NCBI RefSeq assembly: GCF_016086655.4
Contig: NC_052136.2
Span: 47,174,492 to 47,238,491, forward strand
Source of the DNA: Lepeophtheirus salmonis
Taxonomy: Eukaryota; Arthropoda; Copepoda; Siphonostomatoida; Caligidae
Reading direction: 5' to 3'
Length of the DNA: 64,000 bases
Both the position numbers and the translations under genes were made by a program. Shown here piece after piece: positions 48,581 to 60,553 of the stretch; the first letter of the stretch is position 1, and the number at the start of each line of letters is the position of its first letter. The notes beneath the pieces are model-generated. The model was not told the origin of the DNA. It saw only the letters and a list, made by a program, of their open reading frames with translations, and searched no databases.

Positions 48581-49961
48581 AAAACAAACTGACTGATAAA
48601 CTTTGATTTATTAATAAAGAATACAGATTTAGGATAACTAAAATACTATAGATAAATACTAGAGTCGATAATTTTTCCAGGAATTGAAAACAAATTATGG
48701 GGAATATATCCAAATTTTATTTAAATTTTTGAGAAATTATCGAGTCGATATTTTCCTGAAATTAACACCTAGACCAAATAAACATATTTGTCCCATTTCC
48801 TTGAAATATAAAACTATATACTTTGAGCAGTAAGACGATTAAATTTAGGCAAAAATAATAAAGAATAATTATATTTTATCACTTTAAAAGGAAAGGAGTG
48901 TTGTCACGAAAGCAATAATTTCGTACCAATTCCTCTTGTCAATGTAAGTACTGGTATTTTTAAACTTTTAAATACTTTTTTTAATAGAAGTATTAAAAAA
49001 ATATTTCACAAAAAGCAATTTACATCCATTTACAAGTACATCCAGAGGAATTTTATTTGTGTGGAAGATAGTTTGCAACATTTAGAGATCTATTTATGAA
49101 GAAAAATTTTACTTTGATATATAAAGGAAATTTTTATTTATTGTAAGGGTACGGCTTAAAATTTGAGAGGTTATTTTATAAATGGGTTAATATTTTTATG
49201 ACGTAAAGATGCAGTAAGTACCGATTCTAATACCAATTTAGTATAGCACTGTTTTAAACATGTTATTATCCTACTACAACTATTATAACTGTAAACTGAA
49301 CAATACTTTAACAATATATGCCCAATAATTTTATATCGTTGATGGTACAATATGGCGTAAAATAACATTTAAAAAATAGTATAAGAAGTATATACATTTC
49401 AAAACAAGTTTACTCTTCAACAGAAAATATTATAGTACAGTAGAAATAATAGGATATTTGAATACTGAACAAGTTTTTTTCCAACTAAAAATACATTTAA
49501 GATCGTCAAAAATTTCCAAGGCACACCTTCCCAAATATATGAGAAAAATACTAAACATTTTTACTCAAGAAATAGTAAACGGGGCTATAGATATGTGCTG
49601 TGGAATTGTCAGCTGTAATGCCCAAAACACATTATTGGAAAACATTTAAATTCTCTGACAATTTATATTATTAAATTTGTATTATTAACCTTTTGGAGTC
49701 GCAGCATGTTGCACTTTAAATATCAAAAATTTATTGACACAACATAAGAATGAAAAATTGATAGATTTTATTGGAAAAGCCATATGGTGTCCCATAATGA
49801 TCTCTTTAATCAAGTAAAGGTTCTAAGCCATTGCTAAAAAAAATATTGCGCATCATAATTCATCCCACAAATTTGAGTACTAATCCTCTACATACTCTAC
49901 TCCGACGTTTCCATGAAATATTCCCCTTAACAAATATTTGAAGGGAAAAAATAAATTTGAA

Positions 49962-50150
49962 AGGCGTAGCTCATTAGAGACCCCACTCGGGAAAAATTAT
50001 TCTCTTGAACTCAATGTGCCTAGATTTGCATCTCCATCGTTCCTTTAGAAGAAAATATACGTTATGTATGCATTTATATGTACTTCAAAGAAAATTCGTA
50101 GGTCAGATAGAGTAAATGTAGTCAGTACAACTCAAACTGACCAATTAATG
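49962..50150 (+). mobile_element. tRNA-derived SINE, copy S3, most complete
   Basis: It begins GGCGTAGCTCATTAGAG, a tRNA-like 5' end whose A box (TAGCTCATTAG, 49967) fits the consensus. The B-box position (50024, ATTTGCATC) lies 57 bp downstream, the same spacing as in S2. It continues gaaaaattattctcttgaac, then the body (acttcaaagaaaattcgta, ggtcagatagagtaaatgta) and ends ctgaccaattaatggaa. Length is about 190 bp. Confidence 0.75.
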
Positions 50151-50939
50151 GAATATGAAAAAAAATTAAATCTTTTACAGATTTGTTATCAAGATTTTTT
50201 ATATGTTGGCGTATCATATATGTTCTTCTCTTCTCCTTGATTCAAACACTATTTTGTAGAAAAATATTTCTAATTTGTTTCTATTAAATCTGTCGATCTT
50301 TATATTAAAAATGAATGCCTTACTAACGTTTAAACTCGTATGTTGTAACCCATAAGGCTGAGGAAGAATAAAAATTCGATATAGTTTCTGGACATTAGTT
50401 ATGAAAAAATGTCTAATACCATTATAATTCTACTTGAAAAACTACATGAAATATTTATATTTTTTTGGAATACATTTCGTTGTAATATTTGAGAGAGAAG
50501 AAAGGAAACAATTTCTTTTTATTTACATATTCTTTTTGTGTTATGCCCTAAGGAATTAATCTATTTTTCATATACGTATTATTTTCTTGAGGTAACAAAT
50601 TCTACAAAATAACATTTATATTTTTTGTATAATAACCATGCCCTGCTATAATACAAGATGAATATATGGTAGCCCTGATTCCTGAGAGACAGCATATAAG
50701 CTATCCATATTTTGAATTTTTGGAGAAGGGGAGTCATCAATTTGGTACAGCGAATAATCATGGCCAATTAGAAAACCTATAGATCTTGGAATAGTAAATG
50801 GATCCATTTTTTGGGAAGGCTACTACCATATCAATTAATTAGTATTATTTTCAAGAGAAATAACAATAATTAATTTACTATACGTATTCATTTCGAATGT
50901 CCTTCGAATATTTACCATTGTAGTACTTAAGATAAATTA

Positions 50940-51760
50940 TATATAATAAACAATTACGATAGCGATTCCAATGGAAGAAGTGCTAATCACTTCTCCGTTA
51001 TTAATGAGTCATTTGGAAATGACTAATTGGGGAATAAATACTGCATTTTCTGTTCCTTGGGATTGAAAATTCAAATCATCTCCTCTTCCCATGTTTGTCC
51101 ATGCAACAACGAAGTTTGATTGGCTAGTATCATCGCCATCAAGTGACCCAGAAAATTAAAAATAGAAGCCTTTTTAGCAGAAAAATCCCCCTAAATTTTG
51201 TTACAGCTGTGAATTGACTCTGGGAGCTGTATGGTAAGCGTTTGGGCCTCCCTATGGGTTGGAAAAGAAAAATAGTGTCATCTCTGAGGGAATAAATGAT
51301 GATAAAAAGTTTACCACCGTGCAGTTACAAATCTTCACAGATTGTATTTAATATACTAGTCTACCAATGACTGTGGAAAACTTTCTAATAACACACTTCA
51401 TGCGTTTGTGGACGGTCCTGCCGTCTATATCCTAATTATTTGGTATCTATAAATCTAAAAGGGCTGACAAATAGGGAAGAAAAATATGTTAAAGGTCTTG
51501 TTCTTTTTTAATTTCAAAGAAGAAGGGTGGAACTTCAGAGGTAACAAGGGCTCTGGACTTAGCAATTCTTAATTGTAAACCCCTCATCGCTAGCCGACTA
51601 ACGAACTATCAGACTATTCGGTAAGATGAGTTGCGAGGTATCATCTTGGCAGCTTCAGCCCGCTATGTCTCTCTCATAATGAAAATTCCTAAATCAGGGT
51701 GTGAGTCATGTAATGTTGCAGGGGAAGAAATCCGGTATCTTCCATCAACTTCACGGAATC
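50940..51760 (-). pseudogene. Decayed coding-like region of unknown origin
   Basis: The minus strand shows several natural-looking stretches separated by stops and shifts: SRLAMRGLQLRIAKSRALVT then SEVPPFFFEIKKEQDL (about 51600-51490), PSEMTLFFFSNP (about 51270), and SGSLDGDDTSQSNFVVAWTN then MGRGDDLNFQSQGTENAVFI (about 51150-51030). The region is less AT-rich than its flanks. It could be a decayed mobile-element ORF or exons of a pseudogene. No family is recognised. Confidence 0.3.
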
Positions 51761-52139
51761 ATTGAAATATTTTAAAAAGGGTTTTAAGAAATTTTTACAA
51801 ATATTTATTATAATTGTTAATTTTCATTTTTACTGTTGTTTAAAAAAAAATGGATATTTAGAATATTAGTTGAAATTTTACTCCGGAGCATTAAGTATAT
51901 ACTATAATTTTTATTTATGTACTATTTCCGCAATTGCTCCGTTTTATTTATATATATATGTGCTATATAATATATAAACCAAATAAAGAATGTTGAAAAA
52001 AAAATCGATAGCGAACTACAAAATATCTTATAAATTTTGGTATAATTGTATTAATGTCGTAACCTTGCTAATAAGTTAATCTCCAATGATAATTGGATTA
52101 TGGGGTTTTTCTCCCAAGATAAATTCCAGAGAAATCCCA

Positions 52140-52756
52140 CATTTAACTATTTAAATATATATATATTAAATTTTAATGTTTTTGTGTGTGTGTGTTTGTC
52201 CTTCAATCACGGTCAAACCAATTTTGCTGAATTTTTGTATGTCACTTCTTATGGCTCCAGAAATGGTTCTAGTAACAATTTTTTGGGTTTCAAGAATTTG
52301 AAGGCCTTAAAATAGATTTGTTTACCACTTTAGTTGTCCAACCAGAGAGCTGGGTTGTATTTTGGGAAAATAGGAGTGAACCTTGATGCTCATTTAAGGG
52401 CAGTGGATACATTTAAACTGCCTCGGGCCCAACAGTTCACCTTCACACCTGTGGGCTAGGGGGTGCTATAGAATATTAGAAGGGTTCCTTGGTGTTAAAA
52501 GTTAAAAATACATTTTGGTACAGTACTTCACCTGTACAATTTGAGGGCTGAAGTGTTCTTCGAAAATTAGAAGGGTTCTTTGATGCTCAGGGAAGCAGCT
52601 GTGAGACTGCGAGTTTGGCGTTTTACCCGGAATAAAGCAATCACTTCCTCATTGTGTGAAACAAAGGGTGCTTATACACATAATACCTATATATTAGTAG
52701 ACTCATACTCATAAAGCCAACATGAAAATAATTTTATAAGCTTTAAGGTTTTAGGT
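52140..52756 (-). repeat. Minisatellite-bearing element, copy H3, with tail
   Basis: In inverted orientation this has the head remnant (52600-52756: cttcctcattgtgtg, actcatactcataaagccaacatga), about two and a half ~108-bp half units (52335-52595), and a tail not seen at H1 or H2. The tail (52140-52330) holds a TG run (52182-52196) and TTTGTCCTTCAATCACGG then TCAAACC..TTTTGCTGAATTTTTG. That tail resembles a sequence found in many arthropod Helitron/Helentron-like non-autonomous elements. Confidence 0.65.
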
Positions 52757-52781
52757 TCCAACACAACCACTACGTACGTAC

Positions 52782-52795
52782 GAACGTGCACGTTC
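52782..52795. repeat. Perfect 14-bp palindrome
   Basis: GAACGTGCACGTTC is its own reverse complement and lies next to a tacgtacgta run. It contains two ACGTG cores in opposite orientation. No neighbouring gene gives it a role. Confidence 0.6.
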
Positions 52796-53779
52796 AAGGA
52801 GGATGTGTGGGAAACAGAGAACAAAAAGTAAAGGGAAAAAGGGAAACGCCTTCGTACATAGATAGAAAGTAAAAAAAAAGTTAACGTATGTTAAGAATAT
52901 ACTTATATTTTCGATCAGTATGTTTTTTAATTGTTTTATAACTTTAAATGTTAATAAGATATAAATAATTTTTTTTTTGTAGGTTTGGATGCTAGAGTAT
53001 ATGAAAAAAAAAGGAGAAAAATATAAATTGGATCCTTTGCCTATTTTTGTAAAATGACCACTGACAATGTAAAGAACAGTCAATGATATTATATTAGTAG
53101 ATAAATTTTAACAGTAAAAACAATAAACGAACAATAAAAATGTGTATATAGAAAAACAAATACTGAGTATGACTATCCCCAGAGATTTTATCCCATTTAT
53201 TGTATGATTGTCACAAAGTAATTTCGTTCATAGATAGTTTAATATGAAGAGAATATGCCCAACATGTTACTCGCTCTGATTGGTTCATTGCTACATACCA
53301 CAGATACGTGGAGTCAAAAAAAGATGTAGGGCCTTATATCTGAAGTGTAGGGGATTATTTATGCTTCAAGGGTTAAACTTAGTGTCATTCTGTGTAGTCG
53401 ACAAAAGTATGTTTCGAGGTCTAACGAAATATTCAATGCTATAACAATGTTACTTTACGTCCATTTAACAAACATTAATTTATTCTGGAATGGTAAATAT
53501 CTAGATGATAATTTTGTGCATGTGTGTTTTAGAGAAGAAGAGAGAGGGCCGGACATGAGTATGATAGATGTAAGTGATGCACTGCTCTCTTTTTTGTTAG
53601 ATCATTACATGTTAGGATTAAATAATTATCATAAAAAGGAAAATACAGTATTTATAAATTATCATGGGCAGACAAAATGCCGAAAGCCATTTTGCAGAAC
53701 AGACCTATCGGCAAAAAAATATTAGATATATTTGAATATTTTGTAAAAAGATATATAAAATTAATATTAACAAAATGTT

Positions 53780-54300
53780 ACCTGCCGTTCCTCAAGCCAA
53801 GGAGAAAGCGGGAAATCACATTGAAAATAGTCAATGTTATTTCTTTTTAATATTCAGACCCCTTTGCTGCGGGCAAGACTGATAATATAGCGCCTGTACA
53901 TAATATGTAATAAAGTATCATGAATTTTTTTTTAAATGGTTTTATAAACTTCATATAACTTTCCAACGTAGAAACATGAAAAAAATTGTCTTGAGGAGAA
54001 ATCCAAATTTTATTTTGTGAAAAATTCGTAAAATTGAAATTTGCAAATAAACTGTTTAATTATTTTTTTTGAAAAAAAAGTAAAAACTAGCATTTATTGG
54101 CATTGTAAAGAGAAACACAATACTGCAAAAGAATAAAATTCATACTTGCAAAAACAAACCAGTAATGGAGAATAATGTTGTCGAAAAAATAACTTGAAAT
54201 AACTGTTTCATGATTGCAATTATTGCAAAAATTACTTATTGAAATGTTTTGGATATTAAAAATATTTTTATTAAAGATCGATCTATAGTTTTATTCTAAA
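53780..54300 (+). repeat. Unclassified ~600-bp dispersed repeat, copy U3
   Basis: This is the longest readable plus-strand copy. It has gccaaggagaaagcgggaaat, aatatagcgcctgtacataa, cataaacttcatataacttt-like text, tttattggcattgtaaagag, aaacacaatactgcaaaa, gtcgaaaaaataac and aactgtttcatga. A SINE 3' part follows at 54459. Confidence 0.6.
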
Positions 54301-54458
54301 ATGAATCATTTTGTGACATTTTGTGAAAAACAGAGAAATAAGATTAAAAAGTTATTCAGAAAATGACAGATATTTCCGTTAAATATTAATTCTTATGGGT
54401 AAAATTGATATGCAAACAAATTTGTAAAAAATTATCTACAAACTTTTATTTTTTAATA

Positions 54459-54590
54459 TTCCTTTTATTGGTCAGATGGAGTAGTACTGACCATGTAAAA
54501 GATAACATTATAGTATTACATTTAATCCATCTGACTATCTGATCTGTGAAGTCTATATAAATAAAATACTTTTTCTAAGAACGCCGGTCA
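54459..54590 (-). mobile_element. tRNA-derived SINE, 3' part, copy S4
   Basis: The reverse complement reads agtcagatggattaaatgta, then atactataatgtta, then cagtactactccatctgac and caataaaaggaatatt. The tRNA-like 5' part is missing or too diverged to see, as is usual for 5'-truncated SINEs. Confidence 0.6.
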
Positions 54591-55096
54591 AGATAAAACT
54601 ATTTTTTATCTACTTTACTAATATTTCATTAGAAACCTATTTATTTTCACGTGGAAGAAAAACAAAAAACATTAACTTATTTCTTTCTTACCAATAACTT
54701 ACTTAATTTCGAATAAATTTCGAAAATGTTCTTATTTGTATTGTTGTTTTTTGAGTTGCCAGTTCCTTTGAGCTCCAAAAAATATTTTTTTTTTGTTTTG
54801 GCTCTAGAATATATTACCCATTCCCCCAGAAAACAAATATGCAGCCATAGAATGTTTTAATCTCCTACATCCAACAATGTGGGCACACATAAAGGACAAA
54901 CACACACAGACATACTATTTCTTCTATTTTGTAAATGTACATACATATAAATTATTAAAATAATTTATATATTTCTATTTTTATAGATTATTACATCTAT
55001 TGTAATTAATATATTATATGAATAACTGAGTTGAGTTAGTATGGATATACTATCATTATTAAAAGGGGAAAATGTTGTATTTAGTATTAGAAACTA

Positions 55097-55175
55097 GGCA
55101 AACTGTCCATTCGGCAAAAGTGTTCGAACGGCAAAGTGACCGTTCGTCAAAATGACATTCCGCAAAGTGGCTTTT
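55097..55175. repeat. ~16-bp tandem repeat (TTCGGCAAA-type)
   Basis: Units of the form ttcggcaaagtgacc recur with GCAAA-type cores at 55098, 55114, 55131, 55147 and 55162 (steps of 15-17 bp). A further unit (ttcggcacagtgtgcc) lies near 55185. Confidence 0.75.
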
Positions 55176-55619
55176 AGTATTTAGGTTTTCGGCACAGTGT
55201 GCCTGAAGAATAACTTTTAAATAAAAATTGTTTTAAAATATTATCTAAAACTATTTCTAATAATGTGTAGTTTGTTCTTTAATAAATAATAAAAACAATT
55301 TAAGAAAAAAAAATATTTTTCCCAATACATAATGTTATAAAATTAGATTTTATTATAACTAATTGAACTAAAATCAAAAGTACTCGTATACAACGTTGCA
55401 TATAGAGAATATTCGATCTTGTTATATATAAAACACAATAGTTCGTTAGTTAGCTTATATATATATGTTTTATTTATAAACATGGGTATCTTGAATAGAA
55501 AATGATTTCCAATAATGTGTACAACTAAATACAAAGTTATCCATATGTAAATGTGCTCGTACCTACGATTATATATATTGTAAAGTTTCTCCGAAGAAAA
55601 GTTTTATACAATACTTTTT

Positions 55620-55862
55620 ATGAAATTAGATGAATCAAAAAAGAAAATGATTGATTTATTAGATAATACATATAACTTATCGATATTACCAGATAGCAAA
55701 TTAGTCTTGCAACAATTTTGTATTGTCTTTTTCAGAGGTGTAGAGAGTTTTAATCATAAAATTGGGAACATTGATTTAAAGCTGTATTTGTTATCTTTCA
55801 AACGAAATATTGGAAACGAATATATTTCACTTCTAGACAAATATAGAAACATACAGGTTTGA
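55620..55862 (+). CDS. Unrecognised 80-codon ORF
   Basis: The frame (MKLDESKKKMIDLLDNTYNL, then VLQQFCIVFFRGVESFNH, then SLLDKYRNIQ) is protein-like. It is followed by further legible but stop-broken text (TKEHRITVISSLPHFQVSGR near 55910). This suggests the C-terminal part of a decayed mobile-element ORF or a pseudogene. No family is recognised. Confidence 0.22.
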   Translation: MKLDESKKKMIDLLDNTYNLSILPDSKLVLQQFCIVFFRGVESFNHKIGNIDLKLYLLSFKRNIGNEYISLLDKYRNIQV

Positions 55863-57859
55863 GATTGCAACTTTGATCTGCATCGCCATGACACCTAAAA
55901 TATCACCAAGGAGCATCGTATAACTGTCATATCATCTTTGCCACATTTCCAAGTGTCTGGAAGATTAGTGGTAGGCAAGTAAAACAAACTTCCATATCTG
56001 GCAAACCCATGGCCGAATTAGCCAAAAAATAGCGCCCTAGACAGTTATACTTTGTCAAAGGCTTATAGGAGTATAGCCTGCTGTACAATGTTTCTTCATA
56101 ACTTCAACTACCATTATTTGAATATAATATATTATCAAATGAAGAGGGGATTTTATTTAGGTCAATTGTGTAATTAATGTCTTAAAGAATTGAAAAAAAA
56201 TGTTGATGATCTATACAAGTCAAAAAATTTTGTTCTTGGATTGAGATAATGTGTTCCTGATTGCTTTTACCAGAAAAACATGTAACAAAATTCTATAACC
56301 CAAAAAAATGCGTTTGTGTCCTACAGGAAGCAATATTTAATATACTATAGAATAACCTTGATATCGGAATAAAAATACAAAATTGGCATGCCAAAAGACA
56401 GTTGATTTTTATATCGGTCAACTACTGACTAACAATACAAAATTATTGATAATATTAACATATTTTGTGGGTATGTGTACATACATAGTAAAAAATAAAT
56501 TTGCAATCAAATGAGAATTGAATTTGGAATTTAAAAATTACAGTTACTTTTTAATCATTTTAATAAATGTTATTTATTTTTCAACAAAACAATCTGTAGG
56601 CTACAAAAACCAAAAAAGTCTTATTAGCAGAGTTATTTTCAAGTTTTTTAACCAACCATCATAAATATTCCAAGTTCTACATAAAAACAATTGTTATTTT
56701 GACCAATGAAGGTTGGACTAAGAAAAAAACGACACAACAGTAAAAACAGGGCTCCACAGAATTTTATACATATTTTTTTTAGGGGGGGAGAGGGGCTTTG
56801 TTCATGGAATTTTGGAAATAAAAAAATATTTTTTTGCAGAATATAATAATTTCAAATATTAGCAGAAAATTGAATTTAAAAAAAAAATCAAATATTAAAC
56901 TTTTTGAAAAAAAAGAAAAAAATCAAATATTAAACTATTTCAAAAAAAATTCAAAAATCTATATCTATTAAATGTTAATTAATTTTTTTGGAAAAAAATT
57001 TCAAAAATAAATTTAATTTAAAATATTAAATTGTTAAGAAAAAATTGAAATATTAAATTTTTCAATTTCTTAATTTGAGGTGTTGGATATAGCCCCTCAA
57101 GTCCTCATCCTGCAGACGCTCCTACAAAGTTAAATAAATGTACCTTATACAGGAATGCTTAATGGCAGGAAAAAAAAAAATTAACTCGTTGAACTTACAT
57201 GAATAATCAGAATGGGCAAAGAGGCTGGAAAGCTTAAAGATCTTTGTTAGAGACGATGCTTTTGAGTAGTTACTAATATACATGAGAAAACATAATCTCT
57301 GTATAATATTTTTTTCTTTTTAAACGGTAGTTTTTTTCTATTTTTCGAATCCAATAACAGTTTAATTACTTCTTTTTTTTCAAAAGATAAAATTGTGTGT
57401 AAGTAAAGAAAGCCAACTTAAAGGTTTGGTCTCATAATTCTCCAGAAAAAAAGGAAGAGTTAGGATGATAAACAGAGACACATCAATCTTTTATTATGTA
57501 AATACAAAAATGTCTAAAAATATATTTTTAAATTGATTGTTATTGATTGCCTTTCAGTTTATTCAATATTTTCAAAATGGGATCCCAAATTTTACCTTAG
57601 AAGTTATATTTTTTTTATTATACACTGCATAAAAAGTAAGCCCATGCTATTGCCAGTTGATACAGACTAAATCTGTCACGACTGAAATTGTCATTATAGT
57701 TAATAATGATTTTAGTTATTAAAAAATATGTTCTTCGAAGTACATGATACTTTTTATAGTTGCAACGTGAGCAGTGTTTATTTTATTTTCCAAAGCTGTT
57801 ATTATCATTTCTTTCTTAAAGGATGAAAATCTAAGTATAAAGTAATTACTAATTAACGA
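55863..57859. other. AT-rich DNA with long A and T runs
   Basis: Around 56780-57060 the sequence is nearly all A and T with recurring caaatattaaa-type blocks, a sign of slippage. Up to about 56100 there may be decayed coding text linked to the frame at 55620. Confidence 0.45.
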
Positions 57860-57980
57860 AAGACAAAGAGTAAGTATGTTGCAGAGAGTTATAAGTGTAT
57901 GTTCTTGTTAGATCCGTGAGTAAAATTCAGGATTGACATCGTTAAAATGTCTGCCTAAATCTTTGCTAGATATGGAACAG
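57860..57980. repeat. Dispersed repeat, third copy of the 20.9-kb family
   Basis: This reads gagagttataagtgtatgttcttgttagatc then gtgagtaaaattcaggattg, matching the 20.97-kb core. Confidence 0.4.
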
Positions 57981-58460
57981 AAAGTTTTGTATTTTTCTTG
58001 ATCTAACAATTAATCAGAATTCGAAAATCGGATGTTTTTTCTGGAATAGGGATTGGCATTATCAAAATAATATTTAACTTGCAATTCCTTTCTTATTTAT
58101 TACTGGTATTTAAAATGTATTACTTTTCTAAGTAATAAAACACTAATAACCCAATCCCTTTTTGTTTTTTACATGAAAATTTAATATTAGAAAAAAAATT
58201 TAAAATAATATGATGTATGATTTTTTTTTTTTTTCAAAAAATTTAATAATTGATATTAATTATTATTATTTTTAATAATTTATTATTTAATATTAATTTT
58301 TTTTTTTAATTAATATTTGTTATTCAATTTCATTTTTTTTCAAAAAAAAAATTATTTTTCAATAAATTTAAAATTTAATGTATCAATTTAAAAAAAAAAA
58401 TTTAGCAATGGTTTTTTGAATCGTCATATCTGTAGTTATTTTCCTACATCTCTTTACTGC

Positions 58461-58590
58461 TTGCAGCTAATCTAACTAAACGTCAGAACAACTTAACAAC
58501 TCTTTTCTCAAAAAATATTGAAATTGGAAGGGAGATCACGTTAATGTTTGGTTAATTTTGTTAAACATTTTGACATGTCATTTTTTATTT
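58461..58590. repeat. Short dispersed repeat, family V copy
   Basis: This reads tgcagctaatctaactaaacg, then ctcttttctcaaaaaatatt, then gatcacgttaatg. It is a diverged copy of the 21085-21190 motif. Confidence 0.35.
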
Positions 58591-59280
58591 ATAACTGTCC
58601 TAATAAATAGCAATTTTAGTAATAAAAAAAATATTTGCAAAGATTAACTATGTAACTCTAGATAATTTAAATATTTTTTTGTAGGAGAGTAGATTAGCTT
58701 TCCAGCGTGTTTCATTAGTTTCGCTGATACCAACTATGATGAAGGAAAGAAAAAATATCAAGCACATTCCAAATCCAGCATGGACATAGGTACGATGCGA
58801 AAGAAAGAAAATTTCGAATAACACCAAAAAATATCATATTCTTTACTGTAAAAGATGTGACGTAGGCTTTCGCCAGAGGTTTTTTTTTTTTAGTTCATCA
58901 TACGAAAAAAAAAACCTAATAGTATTAATATTTTTCGATATAAATGTTTGTTTAAGTTTAAATATTACCAATTTATTTCATATTTGAATATATAAGTACG
59001 AAAAATAAATTTTATTAATTTATAGGAATTATTCTAGCACGTACAATTAAGTACACAGCAAATGCGTTCATATGAGTGGATTGAGGCGAACTATATTTTT
59101 ATTTTATTAGATTTAAAACAAAACATATAAATGTATTAATGTTGAAATTCAAATGTGAGGGTTCAATGGAAGTAATGGTTTAAGTTTCATTCCTAAATTA
59201 TACTCCCGGTAGAATTGAGTATCTCGACATTCGAGTAATTTCTAACTTGATCATAGCTAGATGTAGGGACTGCAGTTTGT

Positions 59281-59400
59281 TTTAACTTCCTTCACATCAT
59301 TGCTGCTCCCATATAGTTCAATTAAACGACTTAGCAACTAAATTGCTCTCCTAGAAAACATTATTCCATTTGTCAGGATAACAACGTTATTTATTAGTAA
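59281..59400. repeat. Short dispersed repeat, family V copy
   Basis: This reads atagttcaattaaacgactt, then aattgctctcctagaaaaca, then gtcaggataacaacgttatt. Together with the copies near 61225 and 61680 it gives the clearest version of the GTCAGGATAACCACGTCATT core. Confidence 0.45.
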
Positions 59401-59527
59401 CTCTTTTTAGGCATACTGGCGAATAAAATTTTATTTTCATTTATGAAAATCACAAAGGGATCATCAATGATGACAAAAAAAATTCAAATTCAAATTTAAT
59501 ATGTAGTTATTATACTAAACAAGGTAT

Positions 59528-60553
59528 CTCAGGTTGTACTGGTAAAGTACTGGGTCCAAATACATTACCGTCGCCGGATTTATAGGCACGAAAGAACACT
59601 TCTAATATGTTATAATACACTCCAGCCTACTGGTTGTGTAGATGAACTGCTGGGCCAGAGTCAAATTAAATTTATCTTCCACTACTTCCCTGAGCATCAA
59701 GAACCCCTACTAATTTCCCAAAAAACGCCCGGCTCTAAGGTTGTACATTTTGTTATACTCGGCCTCAAGGCAGTTTAAACAACACAGCCGTCCCATTTCT
59801 CAGAACCAAGAACCCCTTCTAATATGGTAAAATACACCCCCTGCCTAGGGTTGTGTATATGAGCTTCTGGTTTTGAGACACGTTAAATTCGTCCACTAAC
59901 ACTATTCCTGAGCAAATATAAAAGAACCTTCCTAATATCCAAAATACACCCAAGTTCTCACCTTGTACAGGTTAAATACTTTGCCAAAATACAGTTTAAA
60001 CTCTACTACTGCCGCGATTCTAGACACCTAGGAACCCTTCTAATATACCCCAGCCTATGGGTTGTGAAGATGAGCTTCTGGGCTCGAGTCAAATTAAATT
60101 TATCCACCACCACTTTACTGAGCATCAAGAACCTCTCATATCTTCACAAACTTTCCCTGCTCTCTGGTTGTACAAGTGAAGTGACGGGCCAAAATACTGT
60201 TTAAACCCTGCCAACACTGTGTTTTTAGACACAAAGGAACCTTTCTCTCACTTTTTTAGTAGAACCTAGCCCAGGGGTTGTGCAAGTGAATGGCTAGGCC
60301 AAAGGCAAGTTAAATTTCTCTATCTAACCTTCCTTGAGCATCAAGGAACCCTTCCAATATCCAAATTACATACCAGTCCCCACATTGTGCAGCTAAATTA
60401 CTGTCCCAAAATACAGTTTAAACTCTACGGCTGCCATGATTTTAGGGACCAAGGAACCCTTCGATTATATAATAGCTCACAAGCTTTCCAAGTAAGCTGC
60501 TGGGCCCGATTCAAGTTAAATTTATACAACTCCGCTTCCCTGAGCATCAATAA
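59528..60553 (+). repeat. Array of the dimeric ~217-bp minisatellite (H4)
   Basis: About nine half units alternate between two related types. Anchors of the ttctaatat class fall at 59601, 59709, 59818, 59931, 60039, about 60135, about 60248 and 60353, giving a half period near 108 bp and a full period near 217 bp. Type A carries aaaatacacccggttct and gtttaaactc; type B carries gggttgtgtagatgaactgctggg and agttaaattta. The head and tail seen elsewhere are absent. Confidence 0.85.

Noticed and set aside
49962..50035. Possible tRNA gene at the GGCGTAGCTC start
   Set aside because: The cloverleaf is not complete, the A-to-B spacing of 57 bp is too long for a normal tRNA, and the same sequence recurs with a fixed 3' part, so it is a SINE.
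52751..53083. 110-codon minus-strand ORF rich in Phe, Ile and Leu
   Set aside because: It has extreme AT-driven composition with no domain; its start overlaps the palindrome and the end of repeat H3.
55097..55175. CRISPR-like array
   Set aside because: The units are about 16 bp with no unique spacers, and the window is eukaryotic.
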